DNA of 64,000 nt from Bradyrhizobium rifense (GTDB taxonomy: Bacteria > Pseudomonadota > Alphaproteobacteria > Rhizobiales > Xanthobacteraceae): NCBI RefSeq assembly GCF_008123425.1, contig NZ_VSSS01000046.1:1-64000 (forward strand). Reading direction: 5' to 3'. Below the pieces are notes generated by a model that was given only the letters and a program-made list of their open reading frames with translations, was not told the origin of the DNA and made no database searches. Position 1 is the stretch's first letter; the number at the start of each line of letters is the position of its first letter. The position numbers were made by a program, and so were the translations under genes. This document shows positions 35,634-44,865 of this stretch, in pieces.

Positions 35634-36335
35634 TCAGTACTTGCGGTAGAGCCCGATCAGCTTGCCCTGGATCTTGACCCGGTTGGGCGGCAGGATGCGG
35701 ACTTCATAGGCCGCGTTGGCCGGCTCGAGCGCGATCGAGGCGCCGCGGCGGCGGAAACGCTTGAGTGTCGCTTCCTCGTCGTCGATCAGGGCGACCACGA
35801 TGTCCCCGGTGTCGGCGCTCTCGTTGCGCTGGATCAGCGCCATGTCGCCATCGAGAATGCCGGCCTCCACCATGGAGTCGCCGCGCACTTCGAGCGCGTA
35901 GTGCTCGCCCGAGCCGAGCATGTCGGGCGGGACGCTGATGGTGTGGCTGCGGGTCTGCAACGCCTCGATCGGCGTACCGGCCGCGATCCGGCCCATGACG
36001 GGGACCGCGACGGGACGCTCGCCGTCGTCGGCGGCCGGGCTGGAGGTCGTGCGCACCTTGCCGAGATTGCCCTCGATGACACTCGGCGTGAAGCCGCGGC
36101 GGCTGCCGGCGGCGGCCTGCAGCTCAGGCAGCTTGATCACCTCGATGGCGCGGGCGCGGTTGGGCAGGCGGCGGATGAAGCCGCGCTCCTCAAGCGCAGT
36201 GATCAGGCGATGGATGCCTGATTTCGAGCGCAGATCGAGCGCGTCCTTCATCTCGTCGAAGGAGGGCGGCACGCCGCTTTCCTTCAGGCGCTCGCTGATG
36301 AACCGCAGGAGCTCGTATTGTTTGCGCGTTAACAT
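35634..36335 (-). CDS. lexA: LexA repressor, SOS response regulator
   Basis: 233 residues from MLTRKQYELLRFISERLKES. Winged-helix DNA-binding domain (residues 1-65, PPSFDEMKDALDLRSKSGIHRLITALEERG), hinge, then the S24 autoprotease domain with the Ala-Gly-type cleavage pair region VMGRIAAGTP, catalytic Ser in RGDSMVEAGI and catalytic Lys in LKRFRRRG. The upstream Met in the longer frame (36404) lies over the SOS boxes and is rejected. It is transcribed away from moeA with two GTTC boxes in the promoter, consistent with autoregulation. Confidence 0.95.
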   Translation of the reverse strand: MLTRKQYELLRFISERLKESGVPPSFDEMKDALDLRSKSGIHRLITALEERGFIRRLPNRARAIEVIKLPELQAAAGSRRGFTPSVIEGNLGKVRTTSSPAADDGERPVAVPVMGRIAAGTPIEALQTRSHTISVPPDMLGSGEHYALEVRGDSMVEAGILDGDMALIQRNESADTGDIVVALIDDEEATLKRFRRRGASIALEPANAAYEVRILPPNRVKIQGKLIGLYRKY

Positions 36336-36409
36336 CTCGACCAAAATCCCCCGGTTGATGTCGTTCGATTCCGAGACGCTGAATTCAGCAATAAGCTGCT
36401 CCATGTTCG

Positions 36410-36424
36410 AAACAAATCATGAAC
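36410..36424 (-). promoter_or_regulatory. Second, degenerate SOS box
   Basis: On the minus strand GTTC-ATGATTT-GTTT, one base off the alphaproteobacterial LexA consensus GTTC-N7-GTTC, 75 bases before the lexA start codon. Confidence 0.5.
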
Positions 36425-36435
36425 GGACACTATAT

Positions 36436-36450
36436 GTTCGATACATGTTC
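36436..36450 (+). promoter_or_regulatory. SOS box (LexA operator)
   Basis: GTTC-GATACAT-GTTC exactly matches the alphaproteobacterial LexA site GTTC-N7-GTTC. It lies 101 bases upstream of lexA, in the lexA-moeA intergenic region, where autorepression is expected. Confidence 0.85.
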
Positions 36451-36511
36451 CGCAACTGCTTAATTTACCGTGAACGCGACAAAGTTCGCAGAACGGTTGC
36501 GAACGCTGCGC

Positions 36512-37723
36512 TCAAACGGGCAGTCGCAGCACCTCGCAAGGAGCGCCGGCTTCGGCCTTCGGCGCGAACGGTGCGCGCACGAGAAGTGCCTGTGCCGCAG
36601 CGAGATTCGCAAGCAGCGAGGAGTCCTGGTGATTGACGGGAAGCGCGATCAGCGTGCCGTCATCACGCACATCGAGGCGCGCGCGCAGATAATCCTCGCG
36701 CTGGTCATTGGCGCCGACGTCGCGGCCGAGCACGGCGCGCTCGGGGCGGTGATGAACCACGGAACGGCCCGACAACGCGCGAATCAGCGGCACCATGAAC
36801 AGGAAACCGCAAACGTAGGATGACACGGGATTGCCGGGCAGGCCGATCACGCGCATCGCGCCGAGCTGCCCGTTCATCATCGGCTTGCCCGGCCGCATCG
36901 CGATCTTCCAGAACGCCATCGAGGTGCCTTCGTCGCGGAGCGCCCGCTGCACCAGATCGTGGTCGCCGACCGAGGCACCGCCGGTCGTGATCAGGATGTC
37001 GGCGCCGGATTCGCGCGCGCGGCGGATGCCGGCGGTGGTGGCGGCAAGCGTGTCGGCGGCAACCCCGAGGTCGATGGTGTCAGCACCCTCGCTGCGGGCG
37101 AGCGCATGCAGGGCGTAGCCGTTGGAATAGACGATCTGGCCGTGGCCGGGCGTGGTGCCCGGCATCACCAGCTCGTCGCCGGTGGCGAGAATCGCGACCT
37201 TCGGACGGCGGCGGACGCCAAGCTGCGGGTGGTTCATGCCGGCGGCGAGCGCGAGGTCGCGCTCGGTCAGCCGGGCGCCCTTGCGCAGGAGCACGTCACC
37301 CTCGGAGAAGTCGATGCCGGCCGGGCGGATGTGCCGTCCGGTGACGGCGGCCTCCTTGATCGCGATGCGCTTGCCATCGGCGACGATGTCCTCCTGAATC
37401 ACGACCGCATCGGCGCCGTCGGGAACGACGCCACCGGTGAAGATCCGCACGGCTTCGCCGGCGCCGACAGTTCCCGCAAACGGCCGGCCCGCCGCGACTT
37501 CGCCGATCACGGTGAGCTGTGTGTCAATCCTGGCCGCATCGGCCGCACGGACGGCATAACCATCCATCGCCGACATCGCCTGCGGCGGCTGCGTTCGCCG
37601 CGCCGCGACGTCGCGCGCGAGCACGCGATGAAAGGCCTCATCGAGGGCGACCATCTCTTCAGACAGCGGCTCCGCGCCGGCAAGCACCGCGGCGAGCGCG
37701 TCAGAAACCGGCATCAGGGCCAC
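36512..37723 (-). CDS. moeA: Molybdopterin molybdotransferase
   Basis: Inserts molybdate into adenylylated molybdopterin, last step of molybdenum cofactor synthesis. 403 residues with the MoeA domains: SAMDGYAVRAAD near residue 50, GRPFAGTVGAGEAVRIFTGG, the MPT-binding core (VAILATGDELVMPG, ILITTGGASVGDHDLV) and GLPGNPVSSYV. It ends just upstream of the lexA promoter region on the same strand. moaC, often its immediate neighbour in related genomes, is 7.3 kb upstream here. Confidence 0.94.
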   Translation of the reverse strand: MALMPVSDALAAVLAGAEPLSEEMVALDEAFHRVLARDVAARRTQPPQAMSAMDGYAVRAADAARIDTQLTVIGEVAAGRPFAGTVGAGEAVRIFTGGVVPDGADAVVIQEDIVADGKRIAIKEAAVTGRHIRPAGIDFSEGDVLLRKGARLTERDLALAAGMNHPQLGVRRRPKVAILATGDELVMPGTTPGHGQIVYSNGYALHALARSEGADTIDLGVAADTLAATTAGIRRARESGADILITTGGASVGDHDLVQRALRDEGTSMAFWKIAMRPGKPMMNGQLGAMRVIGLPGNPVSSYVCGFLFMVPLIRALSGRSVVHHRPERAVLGRDVGANDQREDYLRARLDVRDDGTLIALPVNHQDSSLLANLAAAQALLVRAPFAPKAEAGAPCEVLRLPV

Positions 37724-37968
37724 GAGTGAAAACTCCAGCTACGCCTGTTTAGGCAAATCAGCGGCGAGAGTTCTAGCCGAGTGCTGGCGCAGAGGCAAAA
37801 CAGGGGGGCGCGCAGGATGATTTATCCTGCGTCATCGGCGCCGGCGATCGAGTGGGAGCGTCAAGCCCGCCGCAGCATGATCCGGATGGCGAGATGGAGC
37901 GGCACGAGGATCGCCATGGCTAGCACGGGGATGACGAGAACTGCGGCCAGTATCGGTCAGGTCGCCGG

Positions 37969-38151
37969 CTACTTTGCCGGACTGACGTCAGGCGCTTGAG
38001 GGCCCTGATCCCTGTCGGGCATCGGATCGGCCTGGGCCTTCAGGTCGGCGGCCTTGCTCATCAGCTTGGCTGAAAGCTCGGAATCTGAGGTGGTCGCAGC
38101 GAATTTGACCAGCAGAGAGGCCTGCTTGGTGAGGTAGGTTTTGCCCAACAC
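37969..38151 (-). CDS. Small conserved protein (KTYLTKQASLLVKFA type)
   Basis: The convincing part is 60 residues from a GTG at 38151: VLGKTYLTKQASLLVKFAAT, then SDSELSAKLMSKAADLKAQA and a charged, proline-containing tail. I recognise short proteins with a TKQASxLLKFA...LxxKAADLK pattern as widespread and multicopy in Bradyrhizobium, function unknown. The open frame extends up to a TTG at 38229, but that part has no family resemblance. The 245 bases between this gene and moeA hold nothing else that I can support. Confidence 0.6.
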   Translation of the reverse strand: MLGKTYLTKQASLLVKFAATTSDSELSAKLMSKAADLKAQADPMPDRDQGPQAPDVSPAK

Positions 38152-38180
38152 GATGATACATCCGTCTGTAGAATTCCCAA

Positions 38181-38196
38181 CGGACTCTAGAGTCCG
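38181..38196. promoter_or_regulatory. 16-bp perfect palindrome upstream of the small gene
   Basis: CGGACTCTAGAGTCCG is self-complementary over all 16 bases, 30 bases before the likely GTG start. A second short palindrome, GTTCCCGGAAC, is at 38210-38220. These could be operator sites for a dimeric regulator or for autoregulation; unproven. Confidence 0.5.
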
Positions 38197-38308
38197 GAAG
38201 CGGGCAATCGTTCCCGGAACTCTGTACAAAAATGCACAAAGTGTTTTGGTTCCTCAGTTCCGAACGAAATAGGTCCGGATTTGGCCGATTTGGCGGGGTG
38301 GGAGGCGG

Positions 38309-38935
38309 TCAGATCCCCAGCGCCTTCAGTGCATTGCCGACGTCGCGGGGCGAAGTGACATGCACCGCCGTCAGCCCGCGGGCGCGGGCGCCTTTGACGT
38401 TCTCGGCGAGGTCATCGAAGAATACGATCCGGCTGGCCGGCACACCGATCGCGGCGACGACGTGGTCGAAGGCTTCCGCGTCAGGTTTGCGCAGGCCGAT
38501 GCTGGAGGAGAGATACAGCTCGCGGAAGTGGCCAAGCAGATCGGCATACTCTTTCGAGAAATGGTCGACATGCGGGCGGTTGGTGTTGGAGAAGGCATAG
38601 AGCGGCATCTGCTTCGCGGCGCGCGGCAGCAATTCCGCGATGTCGGGCATCTGGCCTGCGAAGATCGCGTTCCATCCCTCCAGGAACTGCGCATCCGAAA
38701 TGCCGATGCCGAGCGATGAGCGCAGCGACTGGAAATAGTCCTCGTCGCTGATCTTGCCGACCTCATGCAGCCGGTAGGCCTCGCTGTTACGCTCATAGCG
38801 CGTGACGATGGCTTCGGGCTTGAGGCCTGCATGTCCCGCCCAGCAGGCGACCGCCTTGGAGAAATCGATGTCGAGCACCACGCGTCCGAGATCGAACAGA
38901 AGCGCATCCGCGCTGCCGGGAGAGAGCGATGTCAT
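38309..38935 (-). CDS. HAD-family phosphatase, YihX-like
   Basis: 208 residues with all HAD motifs: ALLFDLGRVVLDIDFSKAVA (motif I in the DLG form typical of YihX, an alpha-D-glucose-1-phosphatase), AFSNTNRPHVDHF (motif II), KPDAEAFDHV (motif III Lys) and IVFFDDLAENVKGARARG (motif IV). The cap is the small helical C1 type. The order of motifs and the SNTNRxH stretch match YihX closely, so sugar-phosphate dephosphorylation is likely. Probably cotranscribed with the FMN dehydrogenase, whose stop is 8 bases away. Confidence 0.85.
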   Translation of the reverse strand: MTSLSPGSADALLFDLGRVVLDIDFSKAVACWAGHAGLKPEAIVTRYERNSEAYRLHEVGKISDEDYFQSLRSSLGIGISDAQFLEGWNAIFAGQMPDIAELLPRAAKQMPLYAFSNTNRPHVDHFSKEYADLLGHFRELYLSSSIGLRKPDAEAFDHVVAAIGVPASRIVFFDDLAENVKGARARGLTAVHVTSPRDVGNALKALGI

Positions 38936-38943
38936 TCTATCCT

Positions 38944-40071
38944 TCAGTATCGGTAGGGTTCATGGTCGAACAGCGGGAATGCGCTGAACACACTCGGCGC
39001 ATTGGTTGCGGTGGCCTGGTGCAGGCAGGATTTGTTGACCTCGGCAAACGAGGTGGCGCCCAGGAGGCCGAGGCAGCGCAGCACCTCGTCCTCGAGCAGC
39101 TCGAGCATTCGCGTCACGCCGGCCTCGCCGTTAGCCGCCAGGGCCCAGCATTGCAGCCGGCCGATGCCGACGAGGTCGGCGCCCGCAGCGATCGTCTTGA
39201 CGATGTCGGTGCCGCGGCAGATGCCGCCATCCACCATGATCTTGGCGCGCCCCTTCACGGCGTCGACGATCTCGGGCAGCACATGCATGGCGCCGCGGCC
39301 GTGATCAAGCTGGCGGCCGCCGTGGTTGGAGACGTAGATCCACTCGACGCCATGATCGACCGCGATCTGCGCGTCCTCGGCGGTGGCGATGCCCTTGAGG
39401 ATCAGCGGCATCTTGAACTTGTCCTTGACCATCTTCACGGTCCGCCACTCCAGCCCCTTCTGGTAGTCGCCGCCAGTGGCGCGCAGGCGGCTTTCGCGAA
39501 CGTAGCGCTTGGCGATGTCACGCTCACGACGGCTGTAATGGGCGGTGTCGACGGTCAGGCAGAAGGCGGCATAGTTGGCCTTCTCGGCGCGGCTGACGAC
39601 GTCGGCGACGAATGCGTCATCGCCGCGGACATAGAGCTGGTACATGCGCAGCGCATCGGGGGCGGCCTCTGCGGTCTTCTCCAGACCGGGCTCGGAGACC
39701 GAACTCAACATATGCGAGGCCCCGAAGGCGCCGGCCGCGCGCGCGACGCTGGCGGCTCCGTGCGGGTCGAAGATTTCCAGCGCGCCGACGGGGGCGAGCA
39801 CCACGGGCAGGCGCATCTTGCGGCCGAACTGCTCAACCGAGCCGGAGACCTTGCGCACGTCGCGCAGCACACGCGGGCGGAAAGCGATCTCGTCCAGGGC
39901 CATGCGGTTGCGACGCATCGTGGTCTCGGTCTCGGCGGCGCCGACGATGTAGTCCCAGGCGTTCTGGTTGAGGTTGGAACGCGCCTTCCGGATGAATTCG
40001 TGCAGGTTCTGGAACGGCTCGTTGCTGGCGCCGAGTTCGACGTTCCGTTCCGGCCGGAGTGCTTCGTTCAT
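38944..40071 (-). CDS. FMN-dependent alpha-hydroxy-acid dehydrogenase/oxidase
   Basis: 375-residue TIM-barrel flavoprotein of the lactate/glycolate/mandelate dehydrogenase family. Visible: FMN-binding PVVLAPVGALEIFDPHGA, YQLYVRGDD, the catalytic SNHGGRQLDHGRG (His and Arg) near residue 250, MVDGGICRGTDIVKTIAAGA and GIGRLQCWALAANG. There is no membrane or signal segment. The substrate cannot be fixed; L-lactate is common in the family, while the HAD neighbour might point to sugar-acid metabolism. GGGAGG precedes the ATG. Confidence 0.9.
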   Translation of the reverse strand: MNEALRPERNVELGASNEPFQNLHEFIRKARSNLNQNAWDYIVGAAETETTMRRNRMALDEIAFRPRVLRDVRKVSGSVEQFGRKMRLPVVLAPVGALEIFDPHGAASVARAAGAFGASHMLSSVSEPGLEKTAEAAPDALRMYQLYVRGDDAFVADVVSRAEKANYAAFCLTVDTAHYSRRERDIAKRYVRESRLRATGGDYQKGLEWRTVKMVKDKFKMPLILKGIATAEDAQIAVDHGVEWIYVSNHGGRQLDHGRGAMHVLPEIVDAVKGRAKIMVDGGICRGTDIVKTIAAGADLVGIGRLQCWALAANGEAGVTRMLELLEDEVLRCLGLLGATSFAEVNKSCLHQATATNAPSVFSAFPLFDHEPYRY

Positions 40072-40360
40072 TATTATCCTCCCGAGAATTTGAAGCCTTA
40101 TGTCATCGGGTATCTCGTCCGGCCCTCCAAAACCATCCTAAAATAGCATAGCTGCGAAGCGTGGCTCGGCCGATCGATTCCCGCCTGGCGGGTGATGGTT
40201 TCGGAACGTTGCCAAAAGTTTAGGCCGGGGCGAAGGGATTTTTGCGGTATACCCGCGGGCGTGGCGGCCCGGCCTTGAAGAAACCTGAATGGTATTGTGA
40301 GAACCGGGCTGGATCGCCATTTGCGAGGCGTCCCATCCCAAGCGAAAAGGCCACCATTCC

Positions 40361-41695
40361 ATGCGGAAAACCCTGCTGTTCCCCCTCGGCGCGCTCACCG
40401 GAGTGTGCCTGACCCTCCTCGTATCCGGTCCGCAGGGCGGACTGTGGGCGGCACGGGCGGCAGCGGGCGCGGATGATGCCTATTCCCAGCTCAATCTATT
40501 CGGCGAAGTCTTCGAGCGGGTGAAGGGGAGCTATGTCGAGAAGCCCGACAATTCCAAGCTGATCGAAGGCGCGATTACGGGCATGGTGACCTCGCTCGAT
40601 CCGCATTCCCGCTACATGAACGACAAGGCCTGGACCGAGATGCAAGAGACCACCTCCGGCGAATTCGGAGGGCTCGGCATCGAGGTCACGATGGAGGAGG
40701 GCCTGGTCAAGGTCGTCTCGCCCATCGACGACACGCCGGCGGCCAAGGCCGGCCTCATGTCCGGCGACCTCGTCAGCAAGATCGATGGCGAGAACGTGCA
40801 GGGCATGACGCTCGAGCAGGCCGTCAACAAGATGAAGGGGCCGGTCGACACCAAGACCAAGCTCACCATCATGCGCAAGGGCGCCGATGCGCCGATGGAT
40901 GTCGCGATCACGCGCGAGATCATTCATGTCCGCCCGGTCCGCTTCCACGTCGAAGGCGACATCGGCTACATCCGCGTCACCTCGTTCAACGAGCAGACCA
41001 CCGACGGCCTGAAGAAGGCGATCGCCTCGATCTCCAAGGACATCCCGCAGGAGAAGCTCGCCGGCTATGTGATGGACTTGCGCAACAATCCGGGCGGCCT
41101 GCTCGACCAGGCCGTGTCGGTGTCGAGCGCGTTCCTGCAGCGCGGCGAGGTGGTCTCGACCCGCGGCCGCAATCCGGAAGAAACCCAGCGCTTCACCGCG
41201 CATGGCGGCGATCTCACCAAGGGCAAGCCGCTTGTGGTGCTGATCAACGGCGGCTCGGCCTCGGCGTCCGAAATCGTTGGCGGTGCGCTGCACGATCACA
41301 AGCGTGCGACGATCATCGGCACCCGTTCGTTCGGCAAGGGCTCGGTGCAGACCATCATTCCGCTCGGCGCCGGCAACGGCGCGCTGGCGCTGACCACCGC
41401 GCGCTACTACACGCCGTCGGGCCGTTCGATCCAGGCCCAGGGCATCGCGCCCGATATCGAGATCCTCCAGGACGTGCCGGCCGAGCTGAAGGGCCGCGTC
41501 GACACCATTGCGGAGTCCCAGATGCGCGGCCATTTGCAGGCCGCCGACGGTACTGAGCAGACCGGATCGCAGTCGTATGTCCCGCCAGAGGAGAAGGACG
41601 ACAAGGCGCTGCACGCGGCCTACGACTTCCTGCACGGTGTCACCGTGAACGCGGCAGCCGCGAAGCCGGCGCCGAAGACCACGGTGCCGAACTAA
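40361..41695 (+). CDS. ctpA: S41-family C-terminal processing protease
   Basis: Periplasmic serine protease of the CtpA/Prc family, 444 residues. Signal or anchor MRKTLLFPLGALTGVCLTLL, a PDZ domain at about residues 100-185 (GGLGIEVTMEEGLVKVVSPI), then the catalytic core with LAGYVMDLRNNPGGLLDQAV, the nucleophile Ser in GGSASASEIVGGALHD and the catalytic Lys in SFGKGSVQTI. The 289-base upstream region, shared with the divergent FMN gene, holds nothing else. It may be one of several paralogues in the genome. Confidence 0.93.
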   Translation: MRKTLLFPLGALTGVCLTLLVSGPQGGLWAARAAAGADDAYSQLNLFGEVFERVKGSYVEKPDNSKLIEGAITGMVTSLDPHSRYMNDKAWTEMQETTSGEFGGLGIEVTMEEGLVKVVSPIDDTPAAKAGLMSGDLVSKIDGENVQGMTLEQAVNKMKGPVDTKTKLTIMRKGADAPMDVAITREIIHVRPVRFHVEGDIGYIRVTSFNEQTTDGLKKAIASISKDIPQEKLAGYVMDLRNNPGGLLDQAVSVSSAFLQRGEVVSTRGRNPEETQRFTAHGGDLTKGKPLVVLINGGSASASEIVGGALHDHKRATIIGTRSFGKGSVQTIIPLGAGNGALALTTARYYTPSGRSIQAQGIAPDIEILQDVPAELKGRVDTIAESQMRGHLQAADGTEQTGSQSYVPPEEKDDKALHAAYDFLHGVTVNAAAAKPAPKTTVPN

Positions 41696-41725
41696 CTTCT
41701 CAACGTTCTTGCGACTTTCAGAGAT

Positions 41726-41755
41726 CGCCCGGGAGTGGATGGCCACTCCCGGGCG
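41726..41755. terminator. Bidirectional hairpin between convergent genes
   Basis: CGCCCGGGAGTGG and CCACTCCCGGGCG form a perfect 13-bp stem with a 4-base loop, 31 bases after the protease stop and 71 bases after the convergent GGDEF-EAL gene. No strong T-run on either side. Confidence 0.6.
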
Positions 41756-41825
41756 AATTCATGAGTGGCGCCTCTAGTTGTCGCGAGGACTGTGTTTTGC
41801 CTCGGGCTCGGGCCACTAGCAGACC

Positions 41826-44546
41826 CTAGCTTGCCTCGCGGCGGCGGGCTTCGTTGCCGTCGCGCTGAGCGAGACGGCTGCGATGGACCGCGAACAGCTC
41901 CATGACCTTGTCGGCCGGCTTTGCGGCACTGAACAGGTAGCCCTGCATCTCCGTGCAGCCGAGTGCGCGCAACAGACGCTGCTGTTCCTCGGTCTCGACC
42001 CCTTCGGCCGTGGTCGCCATGCGGCGGGCGCTGGCGAGATTGACCACGGCCTGCACGATGCTGGCAGAGCCGTCGGGACCTGCGATGTCGTTGACGAAGC
42101 AGCGGTCGATCTTGATCTTGTCGAACGGGAAGCGATGCAGATAGCTCAGCGAGGAGTAGCCGGTGCCGAAATCGTCGAGCGCGATGCGGACGCCGATGGT
42201 GCGGAGCTGGTGCAGGATCGCAAGCGCGGTCTCGTCGTCGCGGATCAGCACAGCCTCGGTGATCTCGAGCTCGAGCCGGCTCGCCGGCAGATTGGAGGTG
42301 GCTAGCGCCGCCATGATCTTCAGCGCCAGAGTGCCGCTCTTGAACTGCACCGGCGAGACGTTGACGGCGAGGCGGATGTCGTCGGGCCAGGTAGCGGCGT
42401 CGCGGCAGGCCGTCGCCAGCACCCATTCGCCGATCTCGTTGATCAGCCCGGTATCCTCGGCGATCGGGATGAACTCGGCCGGCGAAACCATGCCGCGCTC
42501 GGGGTGGCGCCAGCGCACCAGCGCTTCGCAGCCGGTGATGCGGTCGTCCTTGAGACTGAGGCAGGGCTGGTAATAGACCTCGAGGCCGCCATGAGCGATG
42601 GCGTGGCGCAGATCAATCTCCAGCTGGCGCCGCTCGCGCACCTTGGCGTCCATCTCCGGCTCGAAGAAGCGATAGGTGCGGCGCCCGGCGGCCTTGGCGG
42701 CATACATCGCCATGTCCGCGTTCTTCAGGATCTGGTCCAACGCGGTGCCGTGTCCCGGCGCCAGCGCGATGCCGATGCTGGCGTCGGTGGTGAGATGATG
42801 GCCCATGCAGTCGAACGGCGTGCGGATCGCCGCGAAGACCCGCGCGACGAGCTCGTTGACCTGGTCCCGCGAGGTCACTGCGGTCTGAACAATCGCGAAC
42901 TCGTCGCCGCCGAGCCGCGCCACGAAGTCGGTGGCGCCGGCGCAGCCGCGAAGGCTCTCCGCCACCGACTTCAACAGCTCGTCGCCGATGAGATGGCCGA
43001 GCGCGTCGTTGACGCCCTTGAATTCGTCGATGTCGATGTAGTGCACCGCGAGCTCTTCGCCGTCGACGTTGGCGAGGAGCTCTCCGCGCAGATGTTCGTG
43101 GAACATGGCGCGGTTCGGCAGGTCGGTCAGCGCGTCGTAATGCGCGAGATGGGTGATGCGTTCCTCGATGCGGCGGCGTTCGGTGATGTCCTCATGGGTG
43201 GCGACCCATCCGCCGTCGCCGAGCGGCTCGTTGACGATCTGGATCGAGCGGCCGTCGCCGGTGTCGACGACCATGGAGTTGCGCACGTGGATGTCGCGCA
43301 GCACGCGCGCGACGTACTGGTCGACGTCGCCCGGGAACGAACCCGTGGCCTTGCGGTGCAGGATGATGTCGCGGAAGCTGTAGCCGGGTTTCACGATCTC
43401 GGCGGACAACCCGTACATCTCGATGTAGCGCTGGTTGCAGATCACGAGCTTTTGCGAGGCGTCGAACAGCAGCAGGCCCTGGGTCATGTTGTTGACGGCG
43501 CGGTCGAGGCGCTGCTTCTCCAGCGTCAGCCGCTCCCGGGACATGCGATGCTGCTCCAGGAGCTTGCGCACGATCGCGATCAGCACGCCGGCGATCGCGA
43601 GCGCAGAGGCGCCGGCGACCGAAATCAGGATGCCGATCTGCTCGCGCCAGTCGGCAAGCGCCGCCGCGCGCGTGGTCGTCGCCATCATCAGGATCGGGAA
43701 GTGGGGCAGGGCGCGCGCCGAGACCAGCCGGTCCTCGCCGTCGACCGGGCTAACGAAGCGTCCGGCGAAATGATCGAGCACGAAAATCTTTTGCCGCTCG
43801 AACGTGCCGTTCCTGAAATTGTGTCCCATCATCTCGCTGGAATGCGGGAAGCGGGCAAGCAAGGTGCCGTCCCGATGCAGCATCGAGATCGTCGCGCCTT
43901 CGCCGAGCACGACGGACCCGAAGAACTTCTCGAAATTGGCCGGCTCGATGCCGCGTCCGACAACACCCATGAACTCGCCGTGCGGCCCCATGACCTTGCG
44001 CACGATCAGGATGGTCCAGGCGCCGGAGATGCGGCTGTGCACCGGTTCGATCAGCACGTCGGGTGCCTGCGGATCGTATCGGAAAGAGCGGAAATAGGCG
44101 CGGTCGGCAACGTTGACCTTCGGGGCCGGCCATGAGGTCGAGGAGTTGATCACATTGCCGTCGGCGTCGATGATGTTGACGCCGCCCATGTAGGGCAGCG
44201 CCTCGATCTTCGAACGCAGCATCTGGTGCACGTCCTGGCCGGCGAGGCGCTTGCGATAGTCCTCCGCGGTCGTGATTCCGGTCGCGCGCACATGGCCGAC
44301 GAAATCCTTCTGGATGACCGCGAAATCCTGCAATTGCTGATCGAAATGATGAGCGAGCAGCAGCACGGTGTTCTCCAGCTCGCGGCCGGAGTTGCGTAGT
44401 GCGCGCTCACGGAAATTCTGCGCCATCAGCACCGCACCGATGGCGATCGCAGCGATCAGGAGTGTGCCGCCCACCACCAGCCAGCGGATCGGCCCGCTGC
44501 GGACAAAGGCCTGGTCAAGGAGGCGACTGCCGTATCTCGTCATCAT
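41826..44546 (-). CDS. Membrane GGDEF-EAL protein with extracytoplasmic sensor and PAS domain
   Basis: 906 residues. TM1 (WLVVGGTLLIAAIAIGAVLM) near residue 30, a periplasmic dCache-like sensor to about 285 (GGVNIIDADGNVINSSTSWP, RAYFRSF, SRISGAWTILIVRK), TM2 (ILISVAGASALAIAGVLIAI), PAS (LLLFDASQKLVICNQRYIEM), GGDEF with an intact RLGGDEFAIV active site and EAL with CEALVRWRHPERG, NVSPVQF and LDDFGTGYSSL. Both c-di-GMP synthesis and breakdown motifs look intact, though usually one activity dominates. A GTG six codons upstream is an alternative start. The EAL motif itself reads EALVRW. Confidence 0.9.
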   Translation of the reverse strand: MMTRYGSRLLDQAFVRSGPIRWLVVGGTLLIAAIAIGAVLMAQNFRERALRNSGRELENTVLLLAHHFDQQLQDFAVIQKDFVGHVRATGITTAEDYRKRLAGQDVHQMLRSKIEALPYMGGVNIIDADGNVINSSTSWPAPKVNVADRAYFRSFRYDPQAPDVLIEPVHSRISGAWTILIVRKVMGPHGEFMGVVGRGIEPANFEKFFGSVVLGEGATISMLHRDGTLLARFPHSSEMMGHNFRNGTFERQKIFVLDHFAGRFVSPVDGEDRLVSARALPHFPILMMATTTRAAALADWREQIGILISVAGASALAIAGVLIAIVRKLLEQHRMSRERLTLEKQRLDRAVNNMTQGLLLFDASQKLVICNQRYIEMYGLSAEIVKPGYSFRDIILHRKATGSFPGDVDQYVARVLRDIHVRNSMVVDTGDGRSIQIVNEPLGDGGWVATHEDITERRRIEERITHLAHYDALTDLPNRAMFHEHLRGELLANVDGEELAVHYIDIDEFKGVNDALGHLIGDELLKSVAESLRGCAGATDFVARLGGDEFAIVQTAVTSRDQVNELVARVFAAIRTPFDCMGHHLTTDASIGIALAPGHGTALDQILKNADMAMYAAKAAGRRTYRFFEPEMDAKVRERRQLEIDLRHAIAHGGLEVYYQPCLSLKDDRITGCEALVRWRHPERGMVSPAEFIPIAEDTGLINEIGEWVLATACRDAATWPDDIRLAVNVSPVQFKSGTLALKIMAALATSNLPASRLELEITEAVLIRDDETALAILHQLRTIGVRIALDDFGTGYSSLSYLHRFPFDKIKIDRCFVNDIAGPDGSASIVQAVVNLASARRMATTAEGVETEEQQRLLRALGCTEMQGYLFSAAKPADKVMELFAVHRSRLAQRDGNEARRREAS

Positions 44547-44865
44547 GTCGTCGTTGCCGTACACACGTCAGGGTCAATCCACGACCCCCGTAACATCCGT
44601 CGGTTTACGAGATCGATGTGGAAGCGGCGTTAGGAAGCGCGGTTAACGCGACATAAACCGCAACACACAAATGCAATCGATGCGCATGACGAGCGGCGTG
44701 CAGGATTTGCCGGCGACGATCGAGATGCCGGTCAGTTCTTGCCGGTCGCGGCGACGTAACCCGCGCTTAACCATCTAACGTGTTGACGGTCCTCGCTGCC
44801 GCACTGGCGCGCGATTTGCAAACCGGACTGATGAACCGCGCGCAACGACGCAGAGAGACACGATC
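44547..44865. other. 319-base divergent promoter region (GGDEF-EAL gene / Flp pilin)
   Basis: No gene is visible. TTAA-CGCGACA-TAAA at 44643-44657 is one base away from the CtrA full-site pattern TTAA-N7-TTAA, and a TTGACG at 44783-44788 could be a -35 element for the pilin gene. Both are weak suggestions. Confidence 0.4.

Noticed and set aside
37781..37999. 72-codon plus-strand frame between moeA and the small gene
   Set aside because: Composition is biased and no ribosome-binding site or resemblance is seen; it also overlaps the better-supported minus-strand small gene.
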